From Adiantum capillus-veneris (lineage: Eukaryota; Streptophyta; Polypodiopsida; Polypodiales; Pteridaceae), in assembly GCA_014529385.2 (NCBI GenBank), contig CM043955.1, positions 136,720,108-136,784,107 on the forward strand: a DNA stretch of 64,000 bases. Reading direction: 5' to 3'. The notes beneath the pieces were generated by a model. The model saw nothing but the letters and a program-made list of their open reading frames with translations, was not told the origin of the DNA and did not search any database. Both the position numbers and the translations under genes were made by a program. Below, piece after piece: positions 1-9,681 of the stretch (positions are counted from its first letter, which is position 1; every line of letters starts with the position of its first letter).

Positions 1-258
1 AATTATCAAAGATAGTCATATAAAGAATTTGTTAAATATAATACGAGGTGAAAAGAGTTCCAAAATTTTGTCAACGGACACAATGAACGAAAATTCCTTC
101 CTCCTGAGATACAAGATGCATTCTACCTACCCCACTACATAGTACCTGCATTTACAAATCCAACAAATGTTTGACAGGATAGCCTCTGCCTCTCCCTCTA
201 ATCATGCTTCTTGCTTTCCCTCTCCCTCCATAAGACTCAACAGAAGAGAAGTCCGGAG
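1..258. other. no gene recognised
   Basis: This is AT-rich sequence downstream (minus-strand sense) of the broken reading frame that follows. I see no motif, repeat or promoter-like signal here. Confidence 0.4.
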
Positions 259-1280
259 TCAAAAAGGATGTGTAAGAAGAAGTAGGGGATTTTTAAGAGA
301 ATTGGGTCTTTTAAGAGTAGGGGAATCCTCAGTATCAGTATTAGGTTTTAACAAGCCAAGGAGAGTTTTAATACCAAGATAGTTACCATAAGTAGTCATA
401 AGTAGCCCGGGTTTTTCTGCAGCCATCTCTTTGAGAAGAGAGAGCATAAGGGAGCGAAACTGAATAAAAGCCATCTGAGCTAACACAAGTTCTTTGGCTT
501 GGCCTTCTAGCCAAGAGCAAAAAAGGGAGAGATAGTGAGTTGAAGGAGTGTTGGGAAACATGAGATCCAAGTTGTTGAGGGCATACCATATAGCATGATC
601 AAACCAAATAATGCTTGATTCACAAGAGGCCTTAGGGTCAAGAAATCGACAAGCGCATTTGACATATGGCCTGTAAATGTTCCAAATGGACTCAGTGTAG
701 TATTCATAGCTACTTTTGGAGAATTCCATCAATCCCTTTGTATGCACATACAAACCAATGCTGGAGGCACGTTTTTTTGAATCAAGAAACCGCCTAGTGA
801 AAGGGGCTTTAATACGGTCACCTTTATCAAGAGACTGGACGCCTCTAATACTTTGAGTCGTGCTTCTTCTATTGAAGATACCGACAGGTTGGCTAAAAAA
901 ACCCAGGTTTCAATAGAGATAGGAGCTAGAAAGCCTTTGTTGCGAAGGGCCCACATGTGATGGTCCACACCAAGGGATTCGATTTCAACTCGTTTGGAAG
1001 GCAAGAAGGGAAAAACCCAAGAAACTTTAGATACCATTTCCATAAGAGAGTTTTCACTGAGGGAGAACATCTCTTTCTGAAAGGCCTTGATTGCATCTAT
1101 GGCCAGGGGGTCCCTACAAAATAAATTTTTGGATATCGTTTGCACCGATATGGATGGAGCTGAAACAAACCCTGGGGTGAGACCACATGCGTTGCATAAA
1201 TCATTGGTTAGTTCAGCATCTTCAGAAGAGAACTTGGCTAACTCTCCTTTGTGAGCAATTGTCAGTGCTAGTACTGGCAC
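259..1280 (-). pseudogene. unidentified broken protein-coding remnant
   Basis: Two overlapping minus-strand open frames (about 183 codons upstream, about 164 downstream, meeting at 729-753) read like one protein broken by a single frameshift. Both are free of simple repeats and have ordinary globular composition. The first has hydrophobic helices with Trp and Phe (SWVFPFLPSKRVE). The second is rich in aromatics (YEYYTESIWNIYRPYVK, WYALNNLDLMF) and in predicted helix (LVLAQMAFIQFRSLMLSLLKEM). Neither frame has a convincing ATG at its upstream edge; both open with GTG or TTG, so the true start is lost or upstream. I do not recognise the family. A degenerate virus-derived or transposon-derived protein is possible, and only a profile search would decide. 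The neighbour upstream in its sense is a repeat shared with 57.8 kb. Confidence 0.4.
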
Positions 1281-1434
1281 ACCTATACCAATGCTAAGTG
1301 AGCATGGAAGCTCACATTTTATAGGCTTCAGTTGCTAGTAGTCACATTCCATTCATAGTAGCAAGGCGGTTCCGTCTTCAAGAGGGCAAGGCGGGTCCGT
1401 CTTTAAGAGGGGAAGGAACCAACAACCCCGCCTC

Positions 1435-1436
<2 letters not shown>
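1268..1436. repeat. dispersed repeat, copy 1 (partner at 57848-57986)
   Basis: It shares ordered blocks with 57848-57986: AATGCTAAGT(G/A)AGCATG, then a TTTTATAGG TATA-like stretch, then a GGCGG(G)-CCG-CTT-AAGAGGGG block. Each copy runs directly into a long microsatellite, GA here and CA at the other site. The TATA-like block suggests an LTR or promoter fragment of an unidentified element. Confidence 0.5.

Positions 1437-1513
<77 letters not shown>
1437..1513. repeat. (AG)n microsatellite
   Basis: About 77 bp of uninterrupted AG dinucleotide. Serine/leucine and arginine/glutamate reading frames across it are artefacts. Confidence 0.97.
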
Positions 1514-1518
<5 letters not shown>

Positions 1519-1889
1519 TGTAGAGCAGATGTCGCAAGAGGGAGCAACCGCATCATCAAGCATATGAGGACACATTATATAGAGTTAGGCCAGCTTGTCT
1601 AAAACCCATTATCTTCCTTAACTCACTAGGTGTTAGGTACAATATATTACGCAACCACCCTCAAATTTCCTATTAAGAATTTCACCTCGTAAATACAAAC
1701 CCCTTTTTTTACAAGAGATTTCCTAGGTCAATACAAGATTGAGGCTAATCCCTAGTTAATTACATGGAGGCTGTGGCAACAAGCCACTCCTATATCCAAA
1801 AGGAGATTAATTGTTGTATTAAGAGCAGCATGTGTGTGCATGTGTGTGTGTGTGTGTGTGGAAGAGGGGGGGGGGAAGTATACCCCCCA
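1514..1889. other. non-coding, with (TG)n at 1831-1860
   Basis: There is no open frame. A short TG repeat and a G-run (1866-1876) are present. The stretch 1640-1720 resembles decayed LTR sequence but could not be assigned. Confidence 0.4.
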
Positions 1890-2743
1890 AGCTATCCCCT
1901 AGCTTCCTTGGCCGACCCCCCTTGTAGCCCATACTAGAAGTTGATTAGACCCCTTCAAGCCTAGCCAATCACATGCAGAGTGCATATCAAGCAACCATGC
2001 TAGCCTTGAGACAAGTGTCCCCCTTTCCCCTTTGAGAGAGAGGACTTGATAAATGCATAAACAATTAATTAAATTAGCTAAATTATCATTGTCCCCTTGA
2101 GAGGCCAACCAATAGGCTTTAGGCACCTTATGAGGGCAACATGGAGAGGAACTTGACATGTGCCCCTGTTGCTTCTTTAGGCAAGGCTTGGCTTGTGTGA
2201 GGATGTGTGTGTTCTCTCTCATGCTCCTACAATGAGGGCTCGCCCCCCCATGAGTAGTGATGCTTGTTGACTTTTGAAACACCTTGAGCCCCTCAATCAC
2301 CTTAGCCATGAAGCACCCTAGTCATTAAGAACCTCAAGAACCTCAAGCACCTTAGTCAGCAAGCACGACAAGCACCTCAAGCACCTTAGTCAGCAAGCAC
2401 GACAAGCACCTTAGTCAACAAGCATGACAAGCACCTCAAGCTTGGGCCGGGTTCCCACCTCAAGCATAGCCCTAGCTTGCTTAAGGTCAAAGGATTTTCA
2501 TTAACACTAACCTTTGGAGGTCTTTAATGAAGCTAACCCTAAGGCCTTTAAGCTCCATTACCTAGCCTTGCTCTTTGATAGACCATCTCTCATTTGGAGA
2601 CCTTTAACCTTGGCCCCGTGTTGAGATAGATCCATAAACACATGTCTAAATTATAACCCCTGTTCCCGTTTATCCTCTCACATTAAGTGATCAGTTTAAG
2701 ATGAGAAAATCATTTGGGTTGATTAGATATTAGATTTTATGAC
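1890..2743 (-). mobile_element. divergent LTR related to the 37-44 kb gypsy element
   Basis: Read on the minus strand from 2743, it begins TGTCATAAAATCTAATATCT and continues with AAATGATTTTCTCAT and TGATCA blocks. These match the first ~75 bp of the gypsy LTRs at 36796 and 42892. Further in, the AAAGGGGAAAGGGGGACAC block and the flanking TTAATTAATT match about 37475-37510 of the gypsy LTR in the same order. No internal region or primer site lies beside it, so it is a solo LTR or a truncated copy of an older subfamily. The outer end is not defined. Confidence 0.55.
2325..2445. repeat. local tandem minisatellite
   Basis: Units built from AAGCACCTTAGTCAGCAAGCACGAC recur four to five times with small length changes (CAAGCACCTCAAG, CACCTTAGTCA). 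They lie inside the LTR relative and are absent from the 37 and 43 kb copies. Confidence 0.75.
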
Positions 2744-3730
2744 AGGTTTTACTACTACTCACTCTACTCCCTCTCCATTGCAGGGAATCTTTTCAGATTA
2801 AGTTGTTCCATCTACTAGCAGTTGCAAACTCACTGCCTACATGCGAATCGAACCATAGCACTTGCAACCTAAGAACAATCATTTGCACTAACACCCGGTG
2901 CCAACAGTCACAATGTTTGCAGAGTAACGCCTCAACAATAAAAGAAGATATGTGTTATATTCTCTTCAAGGTTCTCCCAGTTTTGATACGTGGAGCTCGG
3001 GGCCTGGTGGCTTGCAAAGGACCTACTGGCATAGCATCGTACTGCCTTTTAGTTCCTTTTCACAGTCTACCACCTGTCCCCCCACGTGTCTTGGTCCCTC
3101 ACTCTCACCATACATGGGAGCCCTTCCATTAAAAAAAGAGTGTCTCTCTCTTGCTACCACCCTATGTGGTCACCTGGTTGGCCCCCCAACTTTCCATTTT
3201 AATCTTCCAAGCATCTGAAAAAAATTTATGTTAAAAAAAACATTTGGCACAAAACGGGGGGGGGGTGTTTGTCATTTAAAGAAAACCTACTTTTTGAAGA
3301 TATTTTTGGCTTTGTTTAAGTTCAATATTGATACTTTTATACCCTTAAAGTGCTTAAAAAAATGATGAGCACTATGCACGTGTGCTACTCTCTCCTCTCC
3401 CAATTCGTCGGTTACTGCAATGAGTGTGTGTATGTACGTGCACGCACATGATAGAGACACTAAAAAAAAAACTCACAACATTGAGTATGCTTCTATGAAG
3501 AGAGAGGACTTGCTTGCTTACGATGACAAAGCTGGGCATCCACGAGCTAGCTCTAGATGCAGCTCAAGCATGTCACAAGGGGGAAGAGAGAGAGTGTATG
3601 TGATAGAGATGGCAAAGAGAGGAAGTTCGTGGACGACTAGTCCACTGTCAAATTTGGCACGAGCACATCCACCTGCATGAATCACCTTCTGGGGATGTTA
3701 GATAGGCCATTGTCAGTGCGGCACACGTCC
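2744..3730. other. no gene recognised
   Basis: Short plus-strand frames at 2803-3218 and 3420-3680 have no recognisable domain and biased composition. G and A homopolymers occur at 3231-3267. I treat the stretch as intergenic or old repeat. Confidence 0.35.
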
Positions 3731-3794
<64 letters not shown>

Positions 3795-3845
3795 CACCGA
3801 TCAATGAGAAGGGAAGAGTAGAAAGAGGTTTTGTGTAGGTGTGTG

Positions 3846-3887
<42 letters not shown>

Positions 3888-3963
3888 AGAAGAAGAAGAA
3901 GATTTTAACGTCGTAGGAAACTATCCCAAGACACACACACACAGGTGCTGATCATTGAAAGAA

Positions 3964-4030
<67 letters not shown>

Positions 4031-4139
4031 GGAGAGGTTGATTTTTGGCTACTAGCGTCAATTATCCTCATTTGTTGGTAAAAGATGATAAATGGGGTTT
4101 TCCTTGCGATGAAACAGTGGGTCAATTACACGCACGTAG

Positions 4140-4188
<49 letters not shown>

Positions 4189-4190
4189 AG
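3731..4190. repeat. cluster of microsatellites
   Basis: Five dinucleotide tracts lie within 460 bp: (GT)n 3731-3753 running into (GA)n to about 3793, (GA)n-(GAA)n 3849-3901, (GATA)/(GA)n 3965-4028, and (TA)n-(TG)n 4139-4190. Any peptide across them is low complexity. Confidence 0.95.
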
Positions 4191-5049
4191 AGAACAAATT
4201 CTATAAACACAACCCTCATCTACTTTTCCATTGCATTTCCTTTAGAAGGACACCGTGATTCTTAACCTTGTTTTGGCTAATGTCAAAGTGACAAAACCCG
4301 GAAGGGAATTGCTTAAAACTCTCAGAATCTCTCTTTGTCCCATTCAAAATTGATCATAGATACAAAACTTGCTGAATTGGTATTTCAATAGGAGTAAGTT
4401 GTGCAAAGCTTCTAAGGTGATCCTAGATAAGTAAGGCCCGCATTCCAAGCCATGGTGGAACTCTTTGCAATTCTGAATGCATGCACTAATGTGCAGGTTT
4501 GGAACCAACCTTGGGTGTGAAAAACCCTGTATAAATACATGCAAATATTTATTTTCAAGTTATACCAAATCAAGAGAAGAGCCTCTTAACTTTCAAGCCT
4601 GTAAATTCAGCTTGTCCCGCACGCATGGTCCTATTAAGACTATGTAGCATCAGTAAGAGCCACCGGCACAATAATTCATGAATATATTATGCACAAAGAC
4701 ATGTAGTATGCATCCATCCACTTATAGTGTACTTCAGTTTCTATAGCCAGCATCAGACACAACTGATTAAGTGGAAAAGTAACCTTTCCACATTGACAAT
4801 CATTTCTGGAACACCCACTTCTGGCTGTCATGGAGAAATTGGCTATTTTTAAACTTCCCGAGTTGGCCGGGATTTGTTGAATATGAAAACCTCAATCTAT
4901 AAAAACCCTACTTCTACTTGCCTCTTCTCTCTTGAAGGCATCTACCTTGTCATTATTTTCTAAGTATGGGGTACATTGCACAAGTACCATTTTAAACCAA
5001 CGCCGAAAACTCTTGTCGTCACATATAAGACAAAATAACTGCACACACC
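4191..5049. other. non-coding, 3' flank of the PPR gene
   Basis: No coding potential is seen on either strand. This is where a 3' untranslated region and polyadenylation site of the minus-strand PPR gene would lie. No single AATAAA signal stands out. Confidence 0.35.
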
Positions 5050-6456
5050 TCACCAATGAGTTTGTGCAGTACCAACGTGGGCAAGAGAGCTCATGACTTC
5101 ATTGAAACAAACTCCTCCAAGTTCCAAGTTGCCATGCCTTTGGCAGGCTGTGAGCAGGGAAATACAACTAACCTTATCGGGCTTGATAACTCCATGAAGA
5201 TTGCTGGCCTCGCTTAGAAGCCCCATCTGCCCAAGGAGATCTAACATACAGGTGTAGTGTTTGGCATTAGGTTCAACACCATGGTCTGCCTGCATCGACA
5301 TAATATGCTGCTTAAGTTCCTCAACGAGCCCAGCATGGCAGTACGATGAAAGAACATTCACAAATGTTGTGCTATCTGGCTTGATGCCATCAAGCTGCAT
5401 GCATAGGAGAGACTGCAGGGCAAGCTTGGCATGGCCGTATTCGGCATACGCTGAAATAATTGTATTCCATGAGACCACATCACGGTAAGTTAGTCTCTCT
5501 AATACCCTGCATGCCTCCCCCAGACTACCACATTTGCTATACATGTCAATCAAAGCATTTCCAACGCCATCAAGGTCCACATCCATTCTGACAATCTGGT
5601 CATGAATAAGCCTACCTTGGCTTCCTGCTCCCATACTGCTGCATGCTTTCAAAACGCTTAGAAAAATCACTCTATCAGGCTTTATACCATGCCCTTGCAT
5701 CTTAGTGAATTTATCTAATGCAAGAAGCCCGTCACCATTTTCTGCATACCCTTCAATCAAAGCCCCCCAAGATACAACATTTGGCTTAATACCCTCAGCT
5801 TGCATCATCTCAAAGAACTGAACTACAAGCTGGAAGTCACCTTGACTTATGCATCCTGCAAGCATCGCATTCCAAGAGACGACCGTTCGGTTGGGCAAAT
5901 CTTGAAAGACCTTGATTGCCTCATCAAGTCGGCCACATTTCGCATACATGTCAATCACAGAGTTTATTAACATCACATCTAAGTGAAGGCCACTCTTGAT
6001 GATCTGAAAATGTACTTGTCTACCTTGCTTCAAAGCCATCACACTGCTACACACTTTCAGCAAGGTAAGATACACACATTTATTGCTTTCCACACCAGCA
6101 AGAGCCATTTTATCGTACAAATCAAAGCTAGTCGCACATTGCCCATGCTTGACATGCGCTGCGATGATTGCACACCATGTATGCACAGTTGGAGTTGAAA
6201 CCTTCTCAAACACTTGATTAGCTTCATCCAAACTCCCACAAGTGGCAAACAAGCGAATAAGGTGATCAGCTAGAACGGGAATTGAGTCAAGCTTACTGAT
6301 AATCATGAGATTTCGGAGTAGCCGACAGCATTCCAAGTCCTGATGTTTTGCGCATTCAAGAAGGAAATAGTAAGCGCGTCCTCTTGGGAAGCATAGACCT
6401 TGCCGCTGCTTTACCTGAGCATCTCGGAGAGCTCTCTTCAGATGTTGAAGGAGCAT
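5050..6456 (-). CDS. pentatricopeptide-repeat protein, PLS class, ending in a truncated E-like motif
   Basis: This is a 468-codon intron-less frame. The first in-frame ATG is at 6456; the open frame reaches about 30 nt further to a TAA but holds no earlier ATG. From about residue 45 to the end it is tandem 31-36-residue helix-turn-helix repeats with P, L and S type signatures, for example MYAKCGRLDEAIKVF, VVSWNAMLAG, GIKPDRVIFLSVLKACSS and MYSKCGSLGEACRVL. PLS-type PPR proteins bind organelle RNA one base per repeat and usually take part in C-to-U editing or processing in plastids or mitochondria. The C-terminus enters an E1-like segment (KPDKVSCISLL, RHGNLELG) and stops about 20 residues later. 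E2, E+ and the cytidine-deaminase-like DYW domain are absent, so any editing would need a partner. The N-terminus shows no obvious transit peptide, though it is basic (HLKRALRDAQVKQRQ). It has no premature stops, unlike everything around it. Confidence 0.88.
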   Translation of the reverse strand: MLLQHLKRALRDAQVKQRQGLCFPRGRAYYFLLECAKHQDLECCRLLRNLMIISKLDSIPVLADHLIRLFATCGSLDEANQVFEKVSTPTVHTWCAIIAAHVKHGQCATSFDLYDKMALAGVESNKCVYLTLLKVCSSVMALKQGRQVHFQIIKSGLHLDVMLINSVIDMYAKCGRLDEAIKVFQDLPNRTVVSWNAMLAGCISQGDFQLVVQFFEMMQAEGIKPNVVSWGALIEGYAENGDGLLALDKFTKMQGHGIKPDRVIFLSVLKACSSMGAGSQGRLIHDQIVRMDVDLDGVGNALIDMYSKCGSLGEACRVLERLTYRDVVSWNTIISAYAEYGHAKLALQSLLCMQLDGIKPDSTTFVNVLSSYCHAGLVEELKQHIMSMQADHGVEPNAKHYTCMLDLLGQMGLLSEASNLHGVIKPDKVSCISLLTACQRHGNLELGGVCFNEVMSSLAHVGTAQTHW

Positions 6457-6746
6457 GATAGAGAGGCCCACATTGTCGTTTTTGGGAGCCGCATGATTCT
6501 GTTATGGTTAGCTCCTGCACGCCCATCTGGAAGAATGACAATTAAAGACAGATGCCATGTATGCTCATGAGGGCGCTTACATTCATTTGAATCAGAAAAA
6601 TTCTCCAATTGGGCACTCTCTCTCACCCATTGGCACGCCATTACCTCGCCCTTCGCCACTACAGCACTCGGGTTTTGCTGTTTACGGCAGAGGTCTCCAG
6701 TTCAAAACTCGTCGATGATCGACCTATGATCTCACCTTTCTTGTCT
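6457..6746. other. upstream region of the PPR gene
   Basis: A presumed 5' untranslated region and promoter for the minus-strand gene. No clear TATA box is visible, as is usual for PPR genes. The region ends at the poly-C tract and foldback element, so the usable promoter may be only about 300 bp. Confidence 0.35.
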
Positions 6747-6773
6747 CCCCCCCCCCCCCCCCCCCCCCCCCCC
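6747..6773. repeat. C27 homopolymer
   Basis: Twenty-seven consecutive C lie 4 bp outside the foldback element. On the minus strand this is G27, a possible G-quadruplex former upstream of the PPR gene. Its length is likely to vary and to be prone to assembly error. Confidence 0.9.
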
Positions 6774-7063
6774 TCGTCACTAAATGGCACCTCCCCAGGG
6801 AGGTAGGATCAATGGCCCGTAGTAGGCGTCGCGAGGCAGGTGTAATCCGAGCCATCCGATCGACATTTGAACTAGGTGTGAACTACGAGTGAACTCGCAG
6901 ATATGTGCACCACACCAAATTTGGTGTGAACTCGATGTGAACACGGTGTGAACTGGGGAGGGTTGCACACCACACCAAATTTGGTGTGAACTCAGTGCGA
7001 ACTCGGTGTGAACTTGTCCGCGACGCCGTAATCTATAAACTTATCCCACACACCTTTCAACGA

Positions 7064-7130
7064 GCGTGCGTTAGCCTAGTGGTTAGAGTCAATCCCATGG
7101 GGGAGAGGGTAGTGGGTTCAAGTCCCGTAA
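7064..7130 (+). ncRNA. tRNA-derived SINE-like Pol III promoter
   Basis: TTAGCCTAGTGGTTAGAG (7071-7088) fits an internal A box, and GGGTTCAAGTCCC (7114-7126) fits a B box, at tRNA-like spacing. The intervening sequence does not fold into a convincing anticodon arm, so this is a SINE or tRNA relic and not a working tRNA gene. It lies between the left outer arm and the inner hairpin of the foldback element. Confidence 0.55.
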
Positions 7131-7131
7131 T

Positions 7132-7318
7132 CTTTTGCATTCCGTAGGCAATCCAACGGTCACGATCAATCGGTGATCGTGAGCCATTGATCTCACCTCC
7201 CAAACGGAGGTGTCAATTAATAACGAGGCCCGCTGACCCTCCTTTTGGGAGGTGGGATCCATGGCTCACGATCTCACTGGTTGATTGTGACCGTTGGATT
7301 GTTTAGGGAATGCAAAAG
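7132..7318. repeat. inner inverted repeat of the foldback element
   Basis: CTTTTGCATTCC...CAATCCAACGGTCAC on the left is mirrored by GTGACCGTTGGATTG...GGGAATGCAAAAG on the right, with arms of about 80 bp and a loop of about 25 bp. The centre repeats the family's terminal wording (GGAGGTGTCAATTA, GAGGCCCGC). The inner pair may therefore be a second element of the same family inserted in, or duplicated within, the first. Confidence 0.7.
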
Positions 7319-7744
7319 CTACTTCACACTGAGTTCACTCCAAATTTGGTGTGGTGTGCAAACCCTCCAAAGTTCACACCAAGCTCGCACTTTGTACACG
7401 TCGAGTTCACACCGACTTCACACCAAATTCGGTGTGGTGCACACACCTCCCGAGTTCACTCTTAGTTCACACCTAGTTCAAACGGCGATCGGACAGCCCG
7501 GATAGCACTCGCCTCGCGACGCCTAATGTGGGCCATTGATCCCACCTCCCTAGGGAGGTGTCAATTAGTGGTGAGGCCCACCGACCTCGTCCCCCTCCCG
7601 CGCCCCCTAAGGACTATATGACATGGGGTATTAAAAGCGGTGGGATCGATGGCGCTAAAGTGCAACACGTTTTTTGCGAAATTCAAACATCGTCCCATTT
7701 GTTCGTGTTTACTTTTCCAGGGACTTAGATGGCTTGGGGACAAG

Positions 7745-7870
7745 AAACCCCACACGGGCACATGGTTAGAGTGGGTTTCCATGTGTGAGGTCTCGGGTTC
7801 AAATCACGGGCTTGAGTGGGGCGGCTCAAGTCACCGACCTTTTTCTAGTCGTCGCTCTCTCTCTCGATCC
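7745..7870 (+). ncRNA. second tRNA-derived SINE-like sequence
   Basis: GGGCACATGGTTAGAGTG (7756-7773) resembles an A box, and GGGTTCAAATC (7795-7805) is a good B box. The body continues GGCTTGAGTGGGGCGGCTCAAG and ends in a CT-rich stretch. It differs from the copy at 7064, so two SINE-like families or subfamilies are present. Confidence 0.5.
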
Positions 7871-7944
7871 ACGCGCAATATTGTGCGCCATCAATGTATG
7901 TGGCACATGTTTGGACATTATTCTCTATAAGTAATAATGACCAA

Positions 7945-8633
7945 TTGGTCAGATTAGATCGAAAGACTTGCAACGTGAGATAATCTTGTGCAACCAAAGT
8001 ACAATTGAAAGACAAGACATCCGTAGCTTTGCTATAAGTAGGGGATTAGTGATATAGCACATCCGAGACAACTGTGACCATTTGATCTTGTTGCACAATG
8101 ATTTTTGGTTTTTTGTCCAGCATGACGACACGCTTGTAGCGGGTGGGTGATCCGATTGATTTGCCTTAGTTTACAATGCCTACATACAGAGCGTTGCACT
8201 TGGTAGAGAAGTGCATTGAGAATTTTTGGGGCTACTTATCATTGTGCATATATTTTTATCTATAAAATTATTCTGCTATTTGTAACATAAAAAAAAGTAA
8301 TAGCAAAAACTTGTCTATTGAGGCAAATGGCAATGTTTCTCTCTTTCAAAATATCTTGAATGGAAGGCGTGAATGCATGAGGTATATTGCTTCTACCCAA
8401 ATAAATCCACGGATAAAGATTCCTATCATTATGAAAATGGTGATCAACGAAGGGTTTTATCTTCATCTTTGTGCACGCTTGATGGGCTCAAATGGGCATG
8501 GTGTGTGATTAATAGTCGCCTCTAGTTTAGCTTTTGGTGTTGTATTATTGACATTATTGCCATCCTTGATCTACTTCTCAACATAACTTTGTCTTTGAAA
8601 GTTTTCAAAAGACTTGCAACATGATATAATCTC
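7945..8633 (+). repeat. tandem ~646-bp repeat, copy 1 and start of copy 2
   Basis: GACTTGCAAC-(G/A)TGA recurs at 7965 and 8611, and the intervening unit recurs at 11490-12640 with about 85-90% identity by eye. No protein frame is conserved between copies, so the unit is non-coding. Copy 2 is cut at 8633 by the CACTA remnant. Confidence 0.75.
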
Positions 8634-8870
8634 CACTACAACATCTTAGCGTAAAAATTGGCGTAAATATCGGCGAGATAAGCTTTCTTTTAAAAGTAAA
8701 ATACATTGAAATAAGCAGTAATAAACGTCGATATCGTAGCGTCGGTATAAATATCGGTAATCATCTTCAAAATATATCAAGTTATAAACGTCGAAATACA
8801 CGCAGCTATATACGCTTGTATGCACGCAGTTATAGACGTCGAAAATTTTATTGATATCGACGGTTCTTCC
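8634..8870. repeat. CACTA subterminal repeat region
   Basis: Short CGTCG / TATCGGCG / TAGACGTCGAAA variants recur in both orientations through these 240 bp (TATCGTAGCGTCGG, ACGCAGCTATATACG, ACGCAGTTATAGACG). In En/Spm elements such subterminal motifs bind the element's own DNA-binding protein. Confidence 0.5.
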
Positions 8871-9074
8871 GAAGCTTGTACTAGCGCATATACCGAACCC
8901 TGTTTCGATGATCAAACTTGCAAAATCTTTTTGGGTAGAGAGGGCTGGGAATTGATGTTGCATGTACTACAGCAACAAAAAACAATCCTCGCTACCCAAA
9001 GGAAGAGTGCACAAGCAACCGCACTCCACCTACAAGTTGGCGCTAAAGAGCGGGTGTCTACAGATTAGCAAAAC

Positions 9075-9480
9075 TATAAAAAGAACAAAACCACAAAATC
9101 AAAAGCTTAATCATGACAAGTTCTCAAAAGCATAACCATAACATCGACTCCCAAACCATAGGCACAATGGCATAATTATAATCATAACCATAATCTGATT
9201 GCCAAACCATAACTATCACATGATTGCCATACCATCACTAAAAACCATAACCATAACTTGATTGTCAAACCCTATCCATACCATGATTACCATACCATCA
9301 TTGCAAAACCATAGCCATAACTTGATCTTGCCAAACCATGACCAAAACCTCTGTGCCATACCATAATTGTGAAACAAATCATCACAAACGGAATGCAAAA
9401 CCATAAACATAAGCACTACAAAACTGTACATGCAGACAATCACTGAGTAAGATTGTATCAAGAAGACCACAGCTACAAAA
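9075..9480. repeat. degenerate CCATAACCATAA tandem repeat
   Basis: AAACCATAACCATAACTTGATTG-like units recur about ten times with variation. The minus-strand frame across it (MVFLIQSYSVIV... type) is repeat-derived and is not called as a gene. Confidence 0.75.
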
Positions 9481-9681
9481 AAGACTGTATGATGAATGAG
9501 TAAGACTGTATCAAGAAGACCGTCATGGTAATGCCTCCCAGTCGACGTCCTCTCCCTCCTCCTGCATCTTGGTCAAAAGGGCCACAAGTCCAGGTTGTAC
9601 CCATACTTCTCCTCTCAGCGTGTCGGAAGGCGCTTCTCGGCAACTTCCTACAAAATTATGGTTTAATCATGAGATAAATCT

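Larger units (their letters stand above)
6778..7570. mobile_element. foldback / long-inverted-repeat DNA element
   Basis: The left end starts CACTAAATGGCACCTCCC, and the right end is its inverted counterpart finishing GGAGGTGTCAATTAGTG. The inverted arms extend inward about 230 bp (left 6778-7010, right 7320-7570). They share GATCAATGGCCC, GGCGTCGCGAGG and repeated GGTGTGAACTCG / CACCACACCAAATTTGGTGT blocks. No transposase frame is present, so the element is non-autonomous. A second inverted pair (7132-7318) and a tRNA-like sequence sit in the centre. The target duplication is unclear because both ends lie beside repeated sequence. The family is unassigned; the CACTA-like start alone does not make it En/Spm. 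Confidence 0.7.

Noticed and set aside
1353-1575. Serine/leucine-rich frames across the AG repeat
   Set aside because: They are pure translation of a dinucleotide microsatellite with no coding signal outside it.
7064-7130. A genuine tRNA gene
   Set aside because: A and B boxes are good, but no acceptor stem or anticodon arm can be formed, so it is called SINE-like only.
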